A stretch of DNA of 43,532 bases from Campylobacterota bacterium (GTDB taxonomy: Bacteria; Campylobacterota; Campylobacteria; Campylobacterales; Thiovulaceae): positions 1-43,532 of the forward strand of contig JASKOM010000012.1 of assembly GCA_030152305.1 (NCBI GenBank), given 5' to 3'. The position numbers and the translations under genes were made by a program. Shown one piece after another: positions 31,564 through 40,613 of this stretch (position 1 is the first letter of the stretch; each line of letters starts with the position of its first letter). The notes under the pieces are model-generated. The model did no database searches. It saw only the letters and a list, made by a program, of their open reading frames with translations, and was not told the DNA's origin.

Positions 31564-33003
31564 ATGTCAGTTCAAAAAGAGCCAGCAAAAAGTAAACAGG
31601 TCTTAAAGCCATTCTGGACAGAAGCCTTAAAGGAGAAGTTATCACACTTATGGTTGCCAACTGAAAGAGACTTAACTCAATCAGAAGAGCTATCTCGAGG
31701 AATGGTGGAAAAATCGTGGTTCTCGACAAATCTACTCACAAGTCAGAAAGAAATTACATCCTGCCTATCTTACGATGTAGATCTGAAAGAGTCCGATTAC
31801 GAAGCTACAAAGACAAGATTAAACAGGCTTTATCCGACATACGAACAGAAGAAACTCTTCAGAAGTTGGACCGATGCATCGAGACATATCTATAATATGA
31901 CAGTAGCTGAGCTTAAGAAATATTCAGGAAATACTCCTAATTGGATGTTCTACTGGAAAGACCTCATCGACTGCATGTTATTGCCTAGTTGGGCTGATTC
32001 TATCCCATTCCAAATCAAAAAGATAGCAGTCAAAGATGCAATCCAGTCATTGGAAGAAGGGAAGAAGCGAGTAGCAACTGGAGTCATACCTCGATTTGAG
32101 CAAAAGTTCAGATCGAAAAAGAACCCAGTTCAATCATGTTACATTCCGTCAAGTGCAATCAAAGACTACGGGATTTACCCCCAAGTTACAGGTTCTAAGC
32201 CAGTTACGAAGTCAAGACCGAACGGTGAAAACATCCTTCGTTATGCTGAACCTCTACCATCTAAACCTCTCGATTCAAGATTAGTCATTAAGAATGGAAA
32301 GTTCTATTTAGCCATACCGTCAAAATACACATTCAAGTTAGCCGAAAACCAAGGAACTCGAATCGTGTCAATTGACCCAGGCATTAGAAGTTTCCACTCT
32401 TTCTATGATGGACAGAATGCTGGACATCTAGCAAAAGGTGATTTCTCGAGAATCCAGAGACTATTAAGCTATGCTGACGACTTAATCAGCAGAGCAAGTA
32501 ACCAACCTACCCAACGAAAAAGACGAATGCTACGAGCTAAGAATAGACTCCTCGAAAAGGTGAAGAACCTAATTGACGAACTGCATCACAAAGTAGCCTT
32601 GTTTTATGTTAAGAACTTCGATGTAATCCTTTTGCCAACCTTTGAGACATCAGAAATGTCGAAGAGAAGTAGTAGGAATACTAACTCGGAATCTGTCAGA
32701 AACATGCTTACATTCGCTCATTACAGATTCAGCCAGTTTCTTACTCACAAAGCGAAGGAATTCGGCAAGAAAGTAATCTCTGTATCCGAAGCTTACACAA
32801 GCAAAACTGATCCACTTACTGGAGAAATCCGAAATGTCGGATCAGCTAAACGACTAAGAGTGGGAAATGCTTGGATTAACAGAGACTTACTAGGCGCTTT
32901 TAACATTATGTTAAAAGCTTTGGGAGATCTCCCCGGACTTATGGTCCGCAGTTACAGATTGCAAGAACCTCGAGAAATCTGGACTTCTTGTGGCAATTTG
33001 TAA
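31564..33003 (+). CDS. tnpB: TnpB-family RNA-guided nuclease lacking the zinc finger
   Basis: 479 residues. The split RuvC residues are present: D271 (SIDPGIRSF), E361 (LPTFETSEM) and D441 (NRDLLGAFNI), so the nuclease is probably active. The segment SEAYTSKTDPLTGEIRN aligns with the usual SE.YTSKTC..CG of TnpB, but D416 replaces the first cysteine and no CxxC pair occurs before D441, so the target-strand zinc finger is missing. TnpB cuts DNA under guidance of an RNA from the element's right end and helps the element persist. AAAGGAG at 31546 fits the ATG. Composition is unlike the neighbours, indicating recent acquisition. Confidence 0.88.
   Translation: MSVQKEPAKSKQVLKPFWTEALKEKLSHLWLPTERDLTQSEELSRGMVEKSWFSTNLLTSQKEITSCLSYDVDLKESDYEATKTRLNRLYPTYEQKKLFRSWTDASRHIYNMTVAELKKYSGNTPNWMFYWKDLIDCMLLPSWADSIPFQIKKIAVKDAIQSLEEGKKRVATGVIPRFEQKFRSKKNPVQSCYIPSSAIKDYGIYPQVTGSKPVTKSRPNGENILRYAEPLPSKPLDSRLVIKNGKFYLAIPSKYTFKLAENQGTRIVSIDPGIRSFHSFYDGQNAGHLAKGDFSRIQRLLSYADDLISRASNQPTQRKRRMLRAKNRLLEKVKNLIDELHHKVALFYVKNFDVILLPTFETSEMSKRSSRNTNSESVRNMLTFAHYRFSQFLTHKAKEFGKKVISVSEAYTSKTDPLTGEIRNVGSAKRLRVGNAWINRDLLGAFNIMLKALGDLPGLMVRSYRLQEPREIWTSCGNL
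31971..31979 (-). repeat. CGATGAGGT word
   Basis: In tnpB, antisense, read Asp-Leu-Ile-Asp. Confidence 0.9.
32922..32997 (+). ncRNA. Candidate guide-RNA (omega-RNA) scaffold inside the tnpB 3' end
   Basis: Three folds in 76 bases: a 12-base palindrome GGGAGATCTCCC (32922-32933); a stem CGGAC/GTCCG (32934-32938 with 32944-32948); and a long hairpin with ATTGCAAGAA (32958-32967) pairing with TTCTT and GCAAT (32985-32989 and 32993-32997) over a 3-base bulge. In IS605 elements the guide RNA overlaps the tnpB 3' end and reads into the flank. Here it would end near 33003. This is inferred from folding by eye. Confidence 0.4.
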
Positions 33004-33028
33004 GAAAAATAGATCGGTAACTTAAATA

Positions 33029-35146
33029 TTAATTATGTTCTTCTTCTTCTTCGATATTTCTTTTCTTTTTAACTACGACTTGATCTTCAGCATCTTTTCC
33101 AATATATTTTTTGTCAGATAAACTTCGTTCAATTTCGCTTGAAACTTTTGATAGCCACATTGCAACATTTTGAATTTCTTTTGTTGCTTCTTTGTTTTTC
33201 TCTGTAACATCTTTTAATTGAAGCATCTGTTTAGAAATATTTTCAATTTCGCTTGATTGTTCATGAATTCCTTCAACTGTTTCACTTGTAGCTTGACTTA
33301 AAGTATTAATAATCATTTCGATTTCTGAAAGTGATTTTTGAGTTTTTTCAGCTAATTTTCGAATTTCTTCAGAAACAACAGCAAAACCTTTTCCTTGTTC
33401 ACCAGCTCGTGCGGCTTCAATTGCAGCATTTAATGCAAGAAGATTTGTTTGTTCAGCAATATCACCAATTAAGTTCATAACACTTTTTATTTCGTTCGAT
33501 TGTGTATTTACACCTTCTGTTTTTGTTACAACTGATGTTATAGAATCGTTCATATTTTCGATGGCTGTTTGAATAGTTTTGAAATCTCGACCTTGTTCAT
33601 TAGCTGTATTTGTTAATATAGATACAAGTCTTGAAAGATTATTTGAACTGTCTTTTAATTTTACTGTGTCTTTTGCACTTTTTCGTAACATTGAAGACAT
33701 ATTATCGCCTCGAATATTAACTTGTCTGATTAGATTTCCTAATTCACCAGCGATATTTTCCTGTTCAACTTTATAAGTATAATTATGTTCAGAGAATCGT
33801 TCAAGATTAACAATAACTTCAGATAATTTTCTATGTAAGAAATCTAACATTGAGTTAATAACATCTCGTAAATCATTAAGCGATTGATTATTTCCTGTTT
33901 TGACAATTCTTTCAGCTAAATAACCAGCTTTAATAGATTCAGCAACTTTTACAGCATTTGCAATTAAAACAGTGTCTTTGTCTAAACCTATTTTAGTTTT
34001 ATCGATATTATTATTAATTACGGTTACCATTTCAGACATTTCATCTTGCGAATCGATTTTAATTGGAGAAACATCTTTTGTTTCACCATTTGCATATCTA
34101 AAGAATGCAACCATTCCGCTTTGGAACTGAACGATACTATTTGTAATTGAACCTGTAACCATTGCTCCAACAATTAAATCGATAATTACACCGAACATTG
34201 TTACGATAACTAAAATTAAAATAACATTATCTTGAGCGATAGTAATATTCTTTTTAGATTCAATTGCAGCAAGGAACGCTTCTTCAAGAACGATATCACC
34301 AAGTCGTTTCATTTTTGGAAGAATATCTTTTGAAATATTTTTTTGAAGTTCAACCAATTTATAAGCTGATCGCTCATATCGTTTTGCGGCATCTGAAAAT
34401 ATTTGAATTTGTTCAAGATTTGCTTTTTGTTTTGAGATTGATTTAAGAGTTGAAAGTTTTGTCATCATAATTTCAAAATCTTTCTTCATTTCTTCAAAAG
34501 TTTCCTCTTTTTGAGTCATCATATATCTTTTTTCATTTGCACGAATAGTATATGTTAATTTCCAAATATCAGTAGCAATATTTAATTTTTCTAATACTGA
34601 TTCTATCTGTTCTTTTGAAGTATTTTCTTCGATTTTTGCTAAATCTTCTCGTTTTGCTATAACATATTGTTCAGCTTGAATTGAAGCGGTTGTTCCAGAT
34701 TGCTCTAATTTTTTGCCTTCTTCCGCAAGTTCTTGAAGCAGTTTAACACCGTCATTAAGCATATCTGAATATTCTTGTGTGCTTTTTCTAGCTGAATCAG
34801 ATCGAGAAATAAGTTTAGGCGAAATAGTAAGTTTGTTAATTTCGTTGAGAGTTTCCATAATAATTTGGATATTATTTTTTGCTTCTGTGAAAGCTACTTT
34901 CATAGCGGTTTCGTCCATTGTTGAACCACCGCTATTTAATAAATAGTCTTTTTGTGCAGAAATAGTCTTAAATGCGGCTCGTTCAACAGCCGTTGTGAAT
35001 AGCATCTCATTTATTTGAGTGTCAATTTCTACTAACCCATCTCTAGATACAAATGAGAGGGCAATCCCTGAAATTATACTTGTTACAACAAGTATTAAAA
35101 TCTTCACTTTAATTGTGAAGCGATCGAAAAATTTAGCAGAACCCAA
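33029..35146 (-). CDS. Methyl-accepting chemotaxis protein
   Basis: 705 residues. Membrane helix at about 12-31, a periplasmic helical sensor of about 270 residues with a [23 protein letters not shown] four-helix start, a second helix (about 302-328), a HAMP-type linker, then the cytoplasmic signalling coiled coil. Its hairpin tip reads [16 protein letters not shown]. Ends with a basic then acidic tail ([13 protein letters not shown]), with no CheR/CheB pentapeptide. It signals to the CheA/CheW of this window. Ligand unknown. It lies tail-to-tail with tnpB. Confidence 0.95.
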   Translation of the reverse strand: MGSAKFFDRFTIKVKILILVVTSIISGIALSFVSRDGLVEIDTQINEMLFTTAVERAAFKTISAQKDYLLNSGGSTMDETAMKVAFTEAKNNIQIIMETLNEINKLTISPKLISRSDSARKSTQEYSDMLNDGVKLLQELAEEGKKLEQSGTTASIQAEQYVIAKREDLAKIEENTSKEQIESVLEKLNIATDIWKLTYTIRANEKRYMMTQKEETFEEMKKDFEIMMTKLSTLKSISKQKANLEQIQIFSDAAKRYERSAYKLVELQKNISKDILPKMKRLGDIVLEEAFLAAIESKKNITIAQDNVILILVIVTMFGVIIDLIVGAMVTGSITNSIVQFQSGMVAFFRYANGETKDVSPIKIDSQDEMSEMVTVINNNIDKTKIGLDKDTVLIANAVKVAESIKAGYLAERIVKTGNNQSLNDLRDVINSMLDFLHRKLSEVIVNLERFSEHNYTYKVEQENIAGELGNLIRQVNIRGDNMSSMLRKSAKDTVKLKDSSNNLSRLVSILTNTANEQGRDFKTIQTAIENMNDSITSVVTKTEGVNTQSNEIKSVMNLIGDIAEQTNLLALNAAIEAARAGEQGKGFAVVSEEIRKLAEKTQKSLSEIEMIINTLSQATSETVEGIHEQSSEIENISKQMLQLKDVTEKNKEATKEIQNVAMWLSKVSSEIERSLSDKKYIGKDAEDQVVVKKKRNIEEEEEHN

Positions 35147-35181
35147 AGTTACTCCTATAAAAAAAATATAAATTTGAGCTA

Positions 35182-35187
35182 ATTATA
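35182..35187 (-). promoter_or_regulatory. Candidate -10 box for the chemoreceptor gene
   Basis: TATAAT on the minus strand, 36 bases before the start codon, in the 206-base divergent gap with the TauE/SafE-like gene. The gap is AT-rich and otherwise featureless. Confidence 0.4.
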
Positions 35188-35352
35188 ATTTATAAAGTCT
35201 GTATTTTTTATTAGTAATTAATTTTAATTTTGTTTTTAAGTTAATGTTTATTTAAGGTTAAGATATTTTTTAATTAAAATAAATTATATAAAACGAATAA
35301 ACATTAATTTTTATGAAAAAACTATACAATTAAATAAAAAGGATTAATTTAT

Positions 35353-36093
35353 ATGGAACATATAGATTTAGTGGCATTATTAACGATTGCTTTTATAGGC
35401 AGTCTCGGACATTGCAGTGGAATGTGTGGAGGTTTTGTTTTAGCTTACACACATTCAAAAATTGACCCAAAATGGCAAAAAAGTTATCAAGCAATTGCTC
35501 ACATGTTTTATAACATTGGTCGAGCTTCGTCATATGCTATTTTAGGTGCTATCTTTGGAGCAATTGGCTCTGTTTTATCTTTTGGCATGACAATTAAAGG
35601 CATTATTTTTATATTTGTTGGTTTAATCATGATTTTAATGGGTTTATCATTTATTGGTAAATTTAAATTTTTAACACGAATTGAAGGTTCTATTGCAAAT
35701 ACTGAATTTTTTAAAAACTCTTTTAGAAATTTATTAGAAAACCAGAATTTACGAAGTTTTTATTTATTAGGTGTTCTTAACGGATTTATTCCTTGTGGTT
35801 TTGTTTATTTCTTTTTGGCTGCCGCTGTTGCTACCTCATCAATAATTGACGGTGCAATCGTCATGTTTATTTTCGGAATAGCGACAATTCCAACATTATT
35901 TTCAATTGGTTTTGTAACAGGTTTTTTAAAAAGTATCAAAGTAAGATCTATTATTACAAAGATTTCAGCTATATTAATAATTATGTTTGGTTTATTTACA
36001 ATGTTTAAAGGGGTTATGCTAGTGAATGGTAAAATGCCAATGAATATGAATATGGATATCGAAAAAATAATAAAAGATAATCCAAATAATTAA
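35353..36093 (+). CDS. TauE/SafE-like (UreH_2) membrane protein
   Basis: 246 residues, six hydrophobic segments. The first holds GSLGHCSGMCGGF and the fourth NGFIPCGFVYF, the Cys/Gly signatures of the UreH_2-type family that is often linked to cytochrome oxidase or copper handling in Campylobacterota. The C-terminal tail is rich in methionine (KMPMNMNMDIE), which fits a copper role. Substrate unknown. AAAAGGA before the ATG. Confidence 0.82.
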   Translation: MEHIDLVALLTIAFIGSLGHCSGMCGGFVLAYTHSKIDPKWQKSYQAIAHMFYNIGRASSYAILGAIFGAIGSVLSFGMTIKGIIFIFVGLIMILMGLSFIGKFKFLTRIEGSIANTEFFKNSFRNLLENQNLRSFYLLGVLNGFIPCGFVYFFLAAAVATSSIIDGAIVMFIFGIATIPTLFSIGFVTGFLKSIKVRSIITKISAILIIMFGLFTMFKGVMLVNGKMPMNMNMDIEKIIKDNPNN

Positions 36094-36121
36094 TATATGT
36101 ATATTACATGAAAGGTAATAA

Positions 36122-37618
36122 TTGAACTTAAAAAAAATTGCGATTATAGGCAAACCAAATGTTGGCAAAAGTTCTCTGTTTAATAGAATCGTAGGAGAAC
36201 GAGATGCAATTATTTCGGAAATTGCTGGAACAACTCGAGATGTAAAAATTAGAGAAGTTCTTATTGAAGACCGTCGAGCTATTTTGCAGGATACAGGCGG
36301 TTTTGATGGCACTTCTGAACTTTTTCAACAAGTTTCAGAACGAGCTTTAGAAAGTGCTGAACAAGCAGACATTATTTTATATATGATCGACGGTCGAACT
36401 CTTCCTGATGACGAAGATCGAAAACGATTTTTTAGATTGCAAAAACAAAATAAAAATATCGCTCTTGTTATTAATAAATTAGATAATGATAAATTAGAAG
36501 AATTAGTCTGGGAATTTTCATCTTTTGGTAATAGTAAAGTCTTTTCGATTTCTGTTTCGCATAATAGACGAGTTGGTCATTTATTAAATTGGGTTTATGA
36601 CCGTCTTGTTGAACTTGAAAAAATCAGTGTATTAAACAATCCTGAATTAGCTAATCAGACAGATATGTCCGTTTTCGCTAATAGTTCCACCGATGAAATT
36701 CGTGTTGCTATTATTGGTCGTGTTAATGTCGGCAAAAGTTCTTTATTAAATGCTCTCACAAAAAGCGAACGAGCAATAGTTAGTCCAATTGCTGGAACAA
36801 CGATCGATCCAATCGATGAGGTAATCGAAGTTGATGGCAAAAAAATAAGATTCGTTGATACAGCAGGAATTAGAAAACGAGGCAAAATCGAAGGCATTGA
36901 AAAATATGCATTAATGCGAACAGAAGATATGTTACAACGAAGTCATTTAGCAATCGTCGTTTTAGATTCTAGTGAAGATTTAAAAGATCTTGACGAAAAA
37001 ATAGCAGGTCTTGTCGATAAATATAAATTAGCTACGATTATCGTTTTAAATAAATGGGATAAAAGATCAAAAGAACATAAAGAAGCCGTTAAAGAAGTTC
37101 GAGATAAATTTAAATTTTTATATTTCGCTCCTATTATGACTCTTTCAGCTTTGACACATCAACGAGTTCATAAATTATATAACGAAATATTTAGAATTTA
37201 TGAAAATTTCTCAAGACGAGTTTCAACTTCGCAATTAAATAAAGTTATCGCTGAAGCTGTTTTAAATCATTCGTTACCTGCTCCAAAAGGTAAAGTCATA
37301 AAAATTTATTTTGCTGTTCAATATAGTTCAACTCCTCCAAAAATTGCCCTAATCATGAATCGTCCAAGTCTTTTACATTTTAGCTATCACAGATATTTAA
37401 TAAATCAATTTCGTGAAAGTTTTGACTTTGAAGGTTCGCCAATTATTTTAATTAAGAAAAATAGAAAACGAGATGGTGATATTGAACAAGAAGAAAATTT
37501 TTATATCGATATAAAAAATATCAGTGAAATCGTAAAAATTGATGATAGCGATTTTGATGATTCAGATAGTTCTGAATTAGATAACGATTTTATCGATATC
37601 GATTTTGAAAAAAAATGA
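36122..37618 (+). CDS. der: GTPase Der (EngA), 50S ribosome assembly
   Basis: 498 residues. Two tandem GTPase domains, G1 motifs GKPNVGKSS (9-17) and GRVNVGKSS (about 200-208), each with DTGGF/DTAGI and NKxD motifs, then a KH-like domain ending near 455. The last 35 residues form a very acidic tail (DDSDFDDSDSSELD) not found in most Der proteins. TTG start with AAAGG ahead. Gene order der-pyrB-pabB is compact. Confidence 0.96.
   Translation: MNLKKIAIIGKPNVGKSSLFNRIVGERDAIISEIAGTTRDVKIREVLIEDRRAILQDTGGFDGTSELFQQVSERALESAEQADIILYMIDGRTLPDDEDRKRFFRLQKQNKNIALVINKLDNDKLEELVWEFSSFGNSKVFSISVSHNRRVGHLLNWVYDRLVELEKISVLNNPELANQTDMSVFANSSTDEIRVAIIGRVNVGKSSLLNALTKSERAIVSPIAGTTIDPIDEVIEVDGKKIRFVDTAGIRKRGKIEGIEKYALMRTEDMLQRSHLAIVVLDSSEDLKDLDEKIAGLVDKYKLATIIVLNKWDKRSKEHKEAVKEVRDKFKFLYFAPIMTLSALTHQRVHKLYNEIFRIYENFSRRVSTSQLNKVIAEAVLNHSLPAPKGKVIKIYFAVQYSSTPPKIALIMNRPSLLHFSYHRYLINQFRESFDFEGSPIILIKKNRKRDGDIEQEENFYIDIKNISEIVKIDDSDFDDSDSSELDNDFIDIDFEKK
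36824..36832 (+). repeat. CGATGAGGT word
   Basis: In der, sense, read Asp-Glu-Val. Confidence 0.9.
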
Positions 37619-37655
37619 GAATTTTAATAAATAAAAATTAGGATTGTTTTTAAAA

Positions 37656-38543
37656 ATGAGACATTTTATTACGACAGATGATTTTAGTAACAATGAGATT
37701 TTAGAAATTTTTAACGATGCTGAAAAATTTTTAAAACATGAAGAACGAGGTGATGAACTTGCGAAAAAAAATGTCATGACTTTGTTTTTTGAAAATTCGA
37801 CAAGAACAAAAAGCTCGTTCGAAATGGCTTTGAAAAGATTAGGCAGTCGAGTAGTTCATCTTGATATTTCAAAAAGTTCAACAAGTAAAGGCGAGACTTT
37901 ATTAGATACGGCTTATAATTTAAAATCGATTGGTGCAAATGCTTTTATAATTAGACATAGTGATGCTGGTGTAACTTATAAATTAGCTGAACATTTAAAT
38001 AATAAAAGCAGTGTTATAAATGCTGGTGATGGAGCTTTCGCTCATCCAACTCAAGCAATGTTAGATTTATTTACGATTATGCGATATTTTCCTGATCCAA
38101 CTGGCAAAAAAATCGCTATCGTCGGCGATATTCGAAATTCACGAGTTGCAAACAGCAATATAAAATTATTGCCACGATTTGGAATTGATATAACTCTTGT
38201 TTCGCCACCTCATTTTTTGCCAAAAATTAATATAAAATCGACGAATAATTTAAATGAAGTTATAAACGATGTTGATATTATTATGAGTTTGAGAACTCAA
38301 ACAGAAAGACATAATCAGCAAGTTTATTCGTCATTAAAAGATTATGCAAAAGATTTTTGTATTACGGAAGAGCGGTTAAAAAATAAAAATGTTATTTTAA
38401 TGCATCCAGGTCCTGTAAATAGAAATATTGATATTTCAGATGGCTTAATGAATGATCCTCGAACGAAGATTTTAGAACAAGTTGAAAATGGTGTTGCTGT
38501 TCGAATGGCAATTTTAAAATTTTTATTAGCAGGTAATAAATAA
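37656..38543 (+). CDS. pyrB: Aspartate carbamoyltransferase catalytic chain
   Basis: 295 residues from the ATG at 37656. An in-frame TTG at 37644 gives four more residues but directly touches the TAGGA site, whereas the ATG sits 12 bases after it, so I chose the ATG. Carbamoyl phosphate loop ENSTRTKSSFE (about 47-57), HPTQAMLDLF (near 130), and HPGPVNR near 250. First committed step of pyrimidine synthesis. No pyrI is seen. Confidence 0.94.
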   Translation: MRHFITTDDFSNNEILEIFNDAEKFLKHEERGDELAKKNVMTLFFENSTRTKSSFEMALKRLGSRVVHLDISKSSTSKGETLLDTAYNLKSIGANAFIIRHSDAGVTYKLAEHLNNKSSVINAGDGAFAHPTQAMLDLFTIMRYFPDPTGKKIAIVGDIRNSRVANSNIKLLPRFGIDITLVSPPHFLPKINIKSTNNLNEVINDVDIIMSLRTQTERHNQQVYSSLKDYAKDFCITEERLKNKNVILMHPGPVNRNIDISDGLMNDPRTKILEQVENGVAVRMAILKFLLAGNK

Positions 38544-38548
38544 AAATT

Positions 38549-39496
38549 ATGAGTTTTGCGGAAGCAAATAGGCTTGGCGAGAGGGGTGAGCCTTTTATAA
38601 TTATTTATGACTATCAAAAAAAGAATGTCATAACGATTCCACTTGATCAACTTCATTTACATGACATCGAATTCGAGATTAATAATAATTTAAATAATTT
38701 TAATAAATCTCGCAATCTCGAATTTAAAAAAATTCCCGTTTCTTTTGAAAATTATCTTGACAAATTTAATAAAGTTATCGATTCGATTAAATTAGGTTAT
38801 AGCTATTTATTAAATTTAACTCAAGAAACTGAAATAATCGTTGATTCTAATTTAAAAGAAATTTATGATTATGCACAGGCTAAATATAAAATTAGATATA
38901 AAAATAATTTTGTTTGTTACTCGCCAGAGACTTTTATTAATATTGACGAAAATAATAATATTTCGACTTATCCGATGAAAGGGACTTTGTTAGTTAATAA
39001 TATAAACAATCCTGAAGATTTGCAAAATAATTTAAAAGAGAGTGCTGAACATGTAATGATTGTTGATTTATTGCGAAATGATTTAAATATGGTCGCGAAA
39101 AATATTCGTGTTTCTAAATTTAAATATGTCGAAAAAATAAAAAGCGGTCGAGGCGAACTTTGGCAAATGAGTTCTGAAATTGTTGGAAAATTAGAAAACG
39201 GTTGGCAAAGTCGAATCGGTGATATTCTTGAGAAAATCTCTCCAGCTGGAAGTATCACAGGCACACCAAAAAAACGAACGGTTCAATTAATAAACGAAAT
39301 TGAAGATTATGATCGCGGTTTTTTTACAGGTGTGTTTGGAGTTTTTAAAAATAACACTTTTCAAAGCGGTGTAATGATTAGATTTCTTGAAGCCAGAGAT
39401 GGCAAACTATTTTATAAAAGCGGAGGTGGAGTAACTTTGGATAGTGACTCGAATAGCGAATATACAGAAATGATAGACAAAGTCTATTTATTTTAA
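38549..39496 (+). CDS. pabB: Aminodeoxychorismate synthase component I
   Basis: 315 residues. Chorismate-binding domain with YPMKGTLL (near 140), VMIVDLLRNDL (about 168-178), and SPAGSITGTPKKR with the usual C-terminal FYKSGGGVTLDS. Shorter at the N-terminus than E. coli PabB, as is common in this phylum. It makes aminodeoxychorismate for folate. 5 bases after pyrB. TrpE is excluded by the short length and weak N-terminal domain, not with certainty. Confidence 0.88.
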   Translation: MSFAEANRLGERGEPFIIIYDYQKKNVITIPLDQLHLHDIEFEINNNLNNFNKSRNLEFKKIPVSFENYLDKFNKVIDSIKLGYSYLLNLTQETEIIVDSNLKEIYDYAQAKYKIRYKNNFVCYSPETFINIDENNNISTYPMKGTLLVNNINNPEDLQNNLKESAEHVMIVDLLRNDLNMVAKNIRVSKFKYVEKIKSGRGELWQMSSEIVGKLENGWQSRIGDILEKISPAGSITGTPKKRTVQLINEIEDYDRGFFTGVFGVFKNNTFQSGVMIRFLEARDGKLFYKSGGGVTLDSDSNSEYTEMIDKVYLF

Positions 39497-39521
39497 TAAT
39501 TAATTAAATAATGAGGTTTTT

Positions 39522-40613
39522 ATGACAACTCTTTTGATCTATCTAACCTTTACGGTAGGGATCTCTTTTATGTGTTCTATTTTAGAGGCAGTTTTATTAT
39601 CAACGACTTTTACATATATTGATACACTTGTTAAAAACGGTGTCAAAGGTTCAAATAATTTAAAATGGGTAAAAATGAACCTTGAAATGTCAATAAGTTC
39701 TATTTTGACTTTAAATACGATTGCTAATACTTTTGGTGCTTCGGCTGTTGGTGCTCAAGCTCTTTGGCTTTTTAATCAATCTGATCCCGCAAATGCTGAA
39801 TTATATGTCATGTATTTTTCAATGGGTCTTACGATTTTAATTTTATATTTTTCTGAAATTACTCCAAAAACTATTGGTGCAACTTATTGGCAAACTCTTG
39901 CAATTCCAGCTTCTTATGTTATTCGAATTGTTATTTATGTTTCTTATCCGTTTAGTTTTTTAGCTATTAAAATGACTAAATTTTTATCGAAAAATAGACC
40001 AACAAGTGAATTGTCAAAAGATGAAATCTTAACTGTTATTGACAACGGTGCTGAAACTGGATCAATTTCAGAAAAAGAACGAGATATTGCCAAAAATTTA
40101 TTTCGTCTTAAAAATATCAAAACTCGTGATGTTTTAACTCCTCGAAAAGTTGTTTTTGCTCTTGATAAAGACTTAACGATCGATGAGGTTCTTGCAGATC
40201 ATTCAAATCTAAAAAAATTAAAACATTTTTCACGGATTCCTATTTTTGCAACAAGTCGCGATTATATTCAAGGCATCGTTTTTAGTCAGGCTATTTTCGA
40301 AGAAAGTAATTCTGAACATGGTTCTAAAAAATTAAGTGAAATCGCAATTCCTGTTTTTGAAATAAACGAAAATATAAATTTATCAAAAGCTCTTGATTTA
40401 TTTATTCAAAGAAAAGAACATATGTTTATCGTAAAAGATGGCTATGATCAAACTGCTGGTGTCGTAACTCTTGAAGATGTTTTTGAAACTTTGCTTGGTC
40501 GAGAAATCATGGACGAATTAGACACGATTGAAGACATGCAAAAATTTGCTAAAAATCCTGATCACACGAATAATAATAACTATTTAAAAAAAGAAAAAGG
40601 CAAATTAAATTGA
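39522..40613 (+). CDS. CNNM-domain transporter with CBS pair (hemolysin-like)
   Basis: 363 residues. Four hydrophobic segments form a CNNM/DUF21 domain (about 1-175, with ILTLNTIANTFGASAVG). A CBS pair follows (about 195-340, RDVLTPRKVVFALD and TAGVVTLEDVFETLLG). The CorC/HlyC domain that normally ends such proteins is absent. The family is linked to magnesium or cobalt export. ATGAGG-type ribosome site before the ATG; overlaps pheT by 4 bases. Confidence 0.85.
   Translation: MTTLLIYLTFTVGISFMCSILEAVLLSTTFTYIDTLVKNGVKGSNNLKWVKMNLEMSISSILTLNTIANTFGASAVGAQALWLFNQSDPANAELYVMYFSMGLTILILYFSEITPKTIGATYWQTLAIPASYVIRIVIYVSYPFSFLAIKMTKFLSKNRPTSELSKDEILTVIDNGAETGSISEKERDIAKNLFRLKNIKTRDVLTPRKVVFALDKDLTIDEVLADHSNLKKLKHFSRIPIFATSRDYIQGIVFSQAIFEESNSEHGSKKLSEIAIPVFEINENINLSKALDLFIQRKEHMFIVKDGYDQTAGVVTLEDVFETLLGREIMDELDTIEDMQKFAKNPDHTNNNNYLKKEKGKLN
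40181..40189 (+). repeat. CGATGAGGT word
   Basis: In the CNNM-CBS gene, sense, read Asp-Glu-Val. Confidence 0.9.

Larger units (their letters stand above)
31486..33003 (+). mobile_element. tnpB-only insertion element (IS605/IS607-related), boundaries approximate
   Basis: The element has a tnpB gene, an upstream hairpin and repeats, and folded sequence at the 3' end, but no tnpA. It sits between the MOSC gene and a tail-to-tail chemoreceptor gene whose stop is only about 25 bases away. Base composition is visibly richer in G and C than the surroundings, with many C-ending codons. It therefore must be moved by a transposase from elsewhere. The exact ends are not resolved. Confidence 0.7.

Noticed and set aside
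37644..37655. TTG start for pyrB four codons upstream
   Set aside because: The TTG touches the Shine-Dalgarno sequence with no spacer; the ATG at 37656 is better placed.
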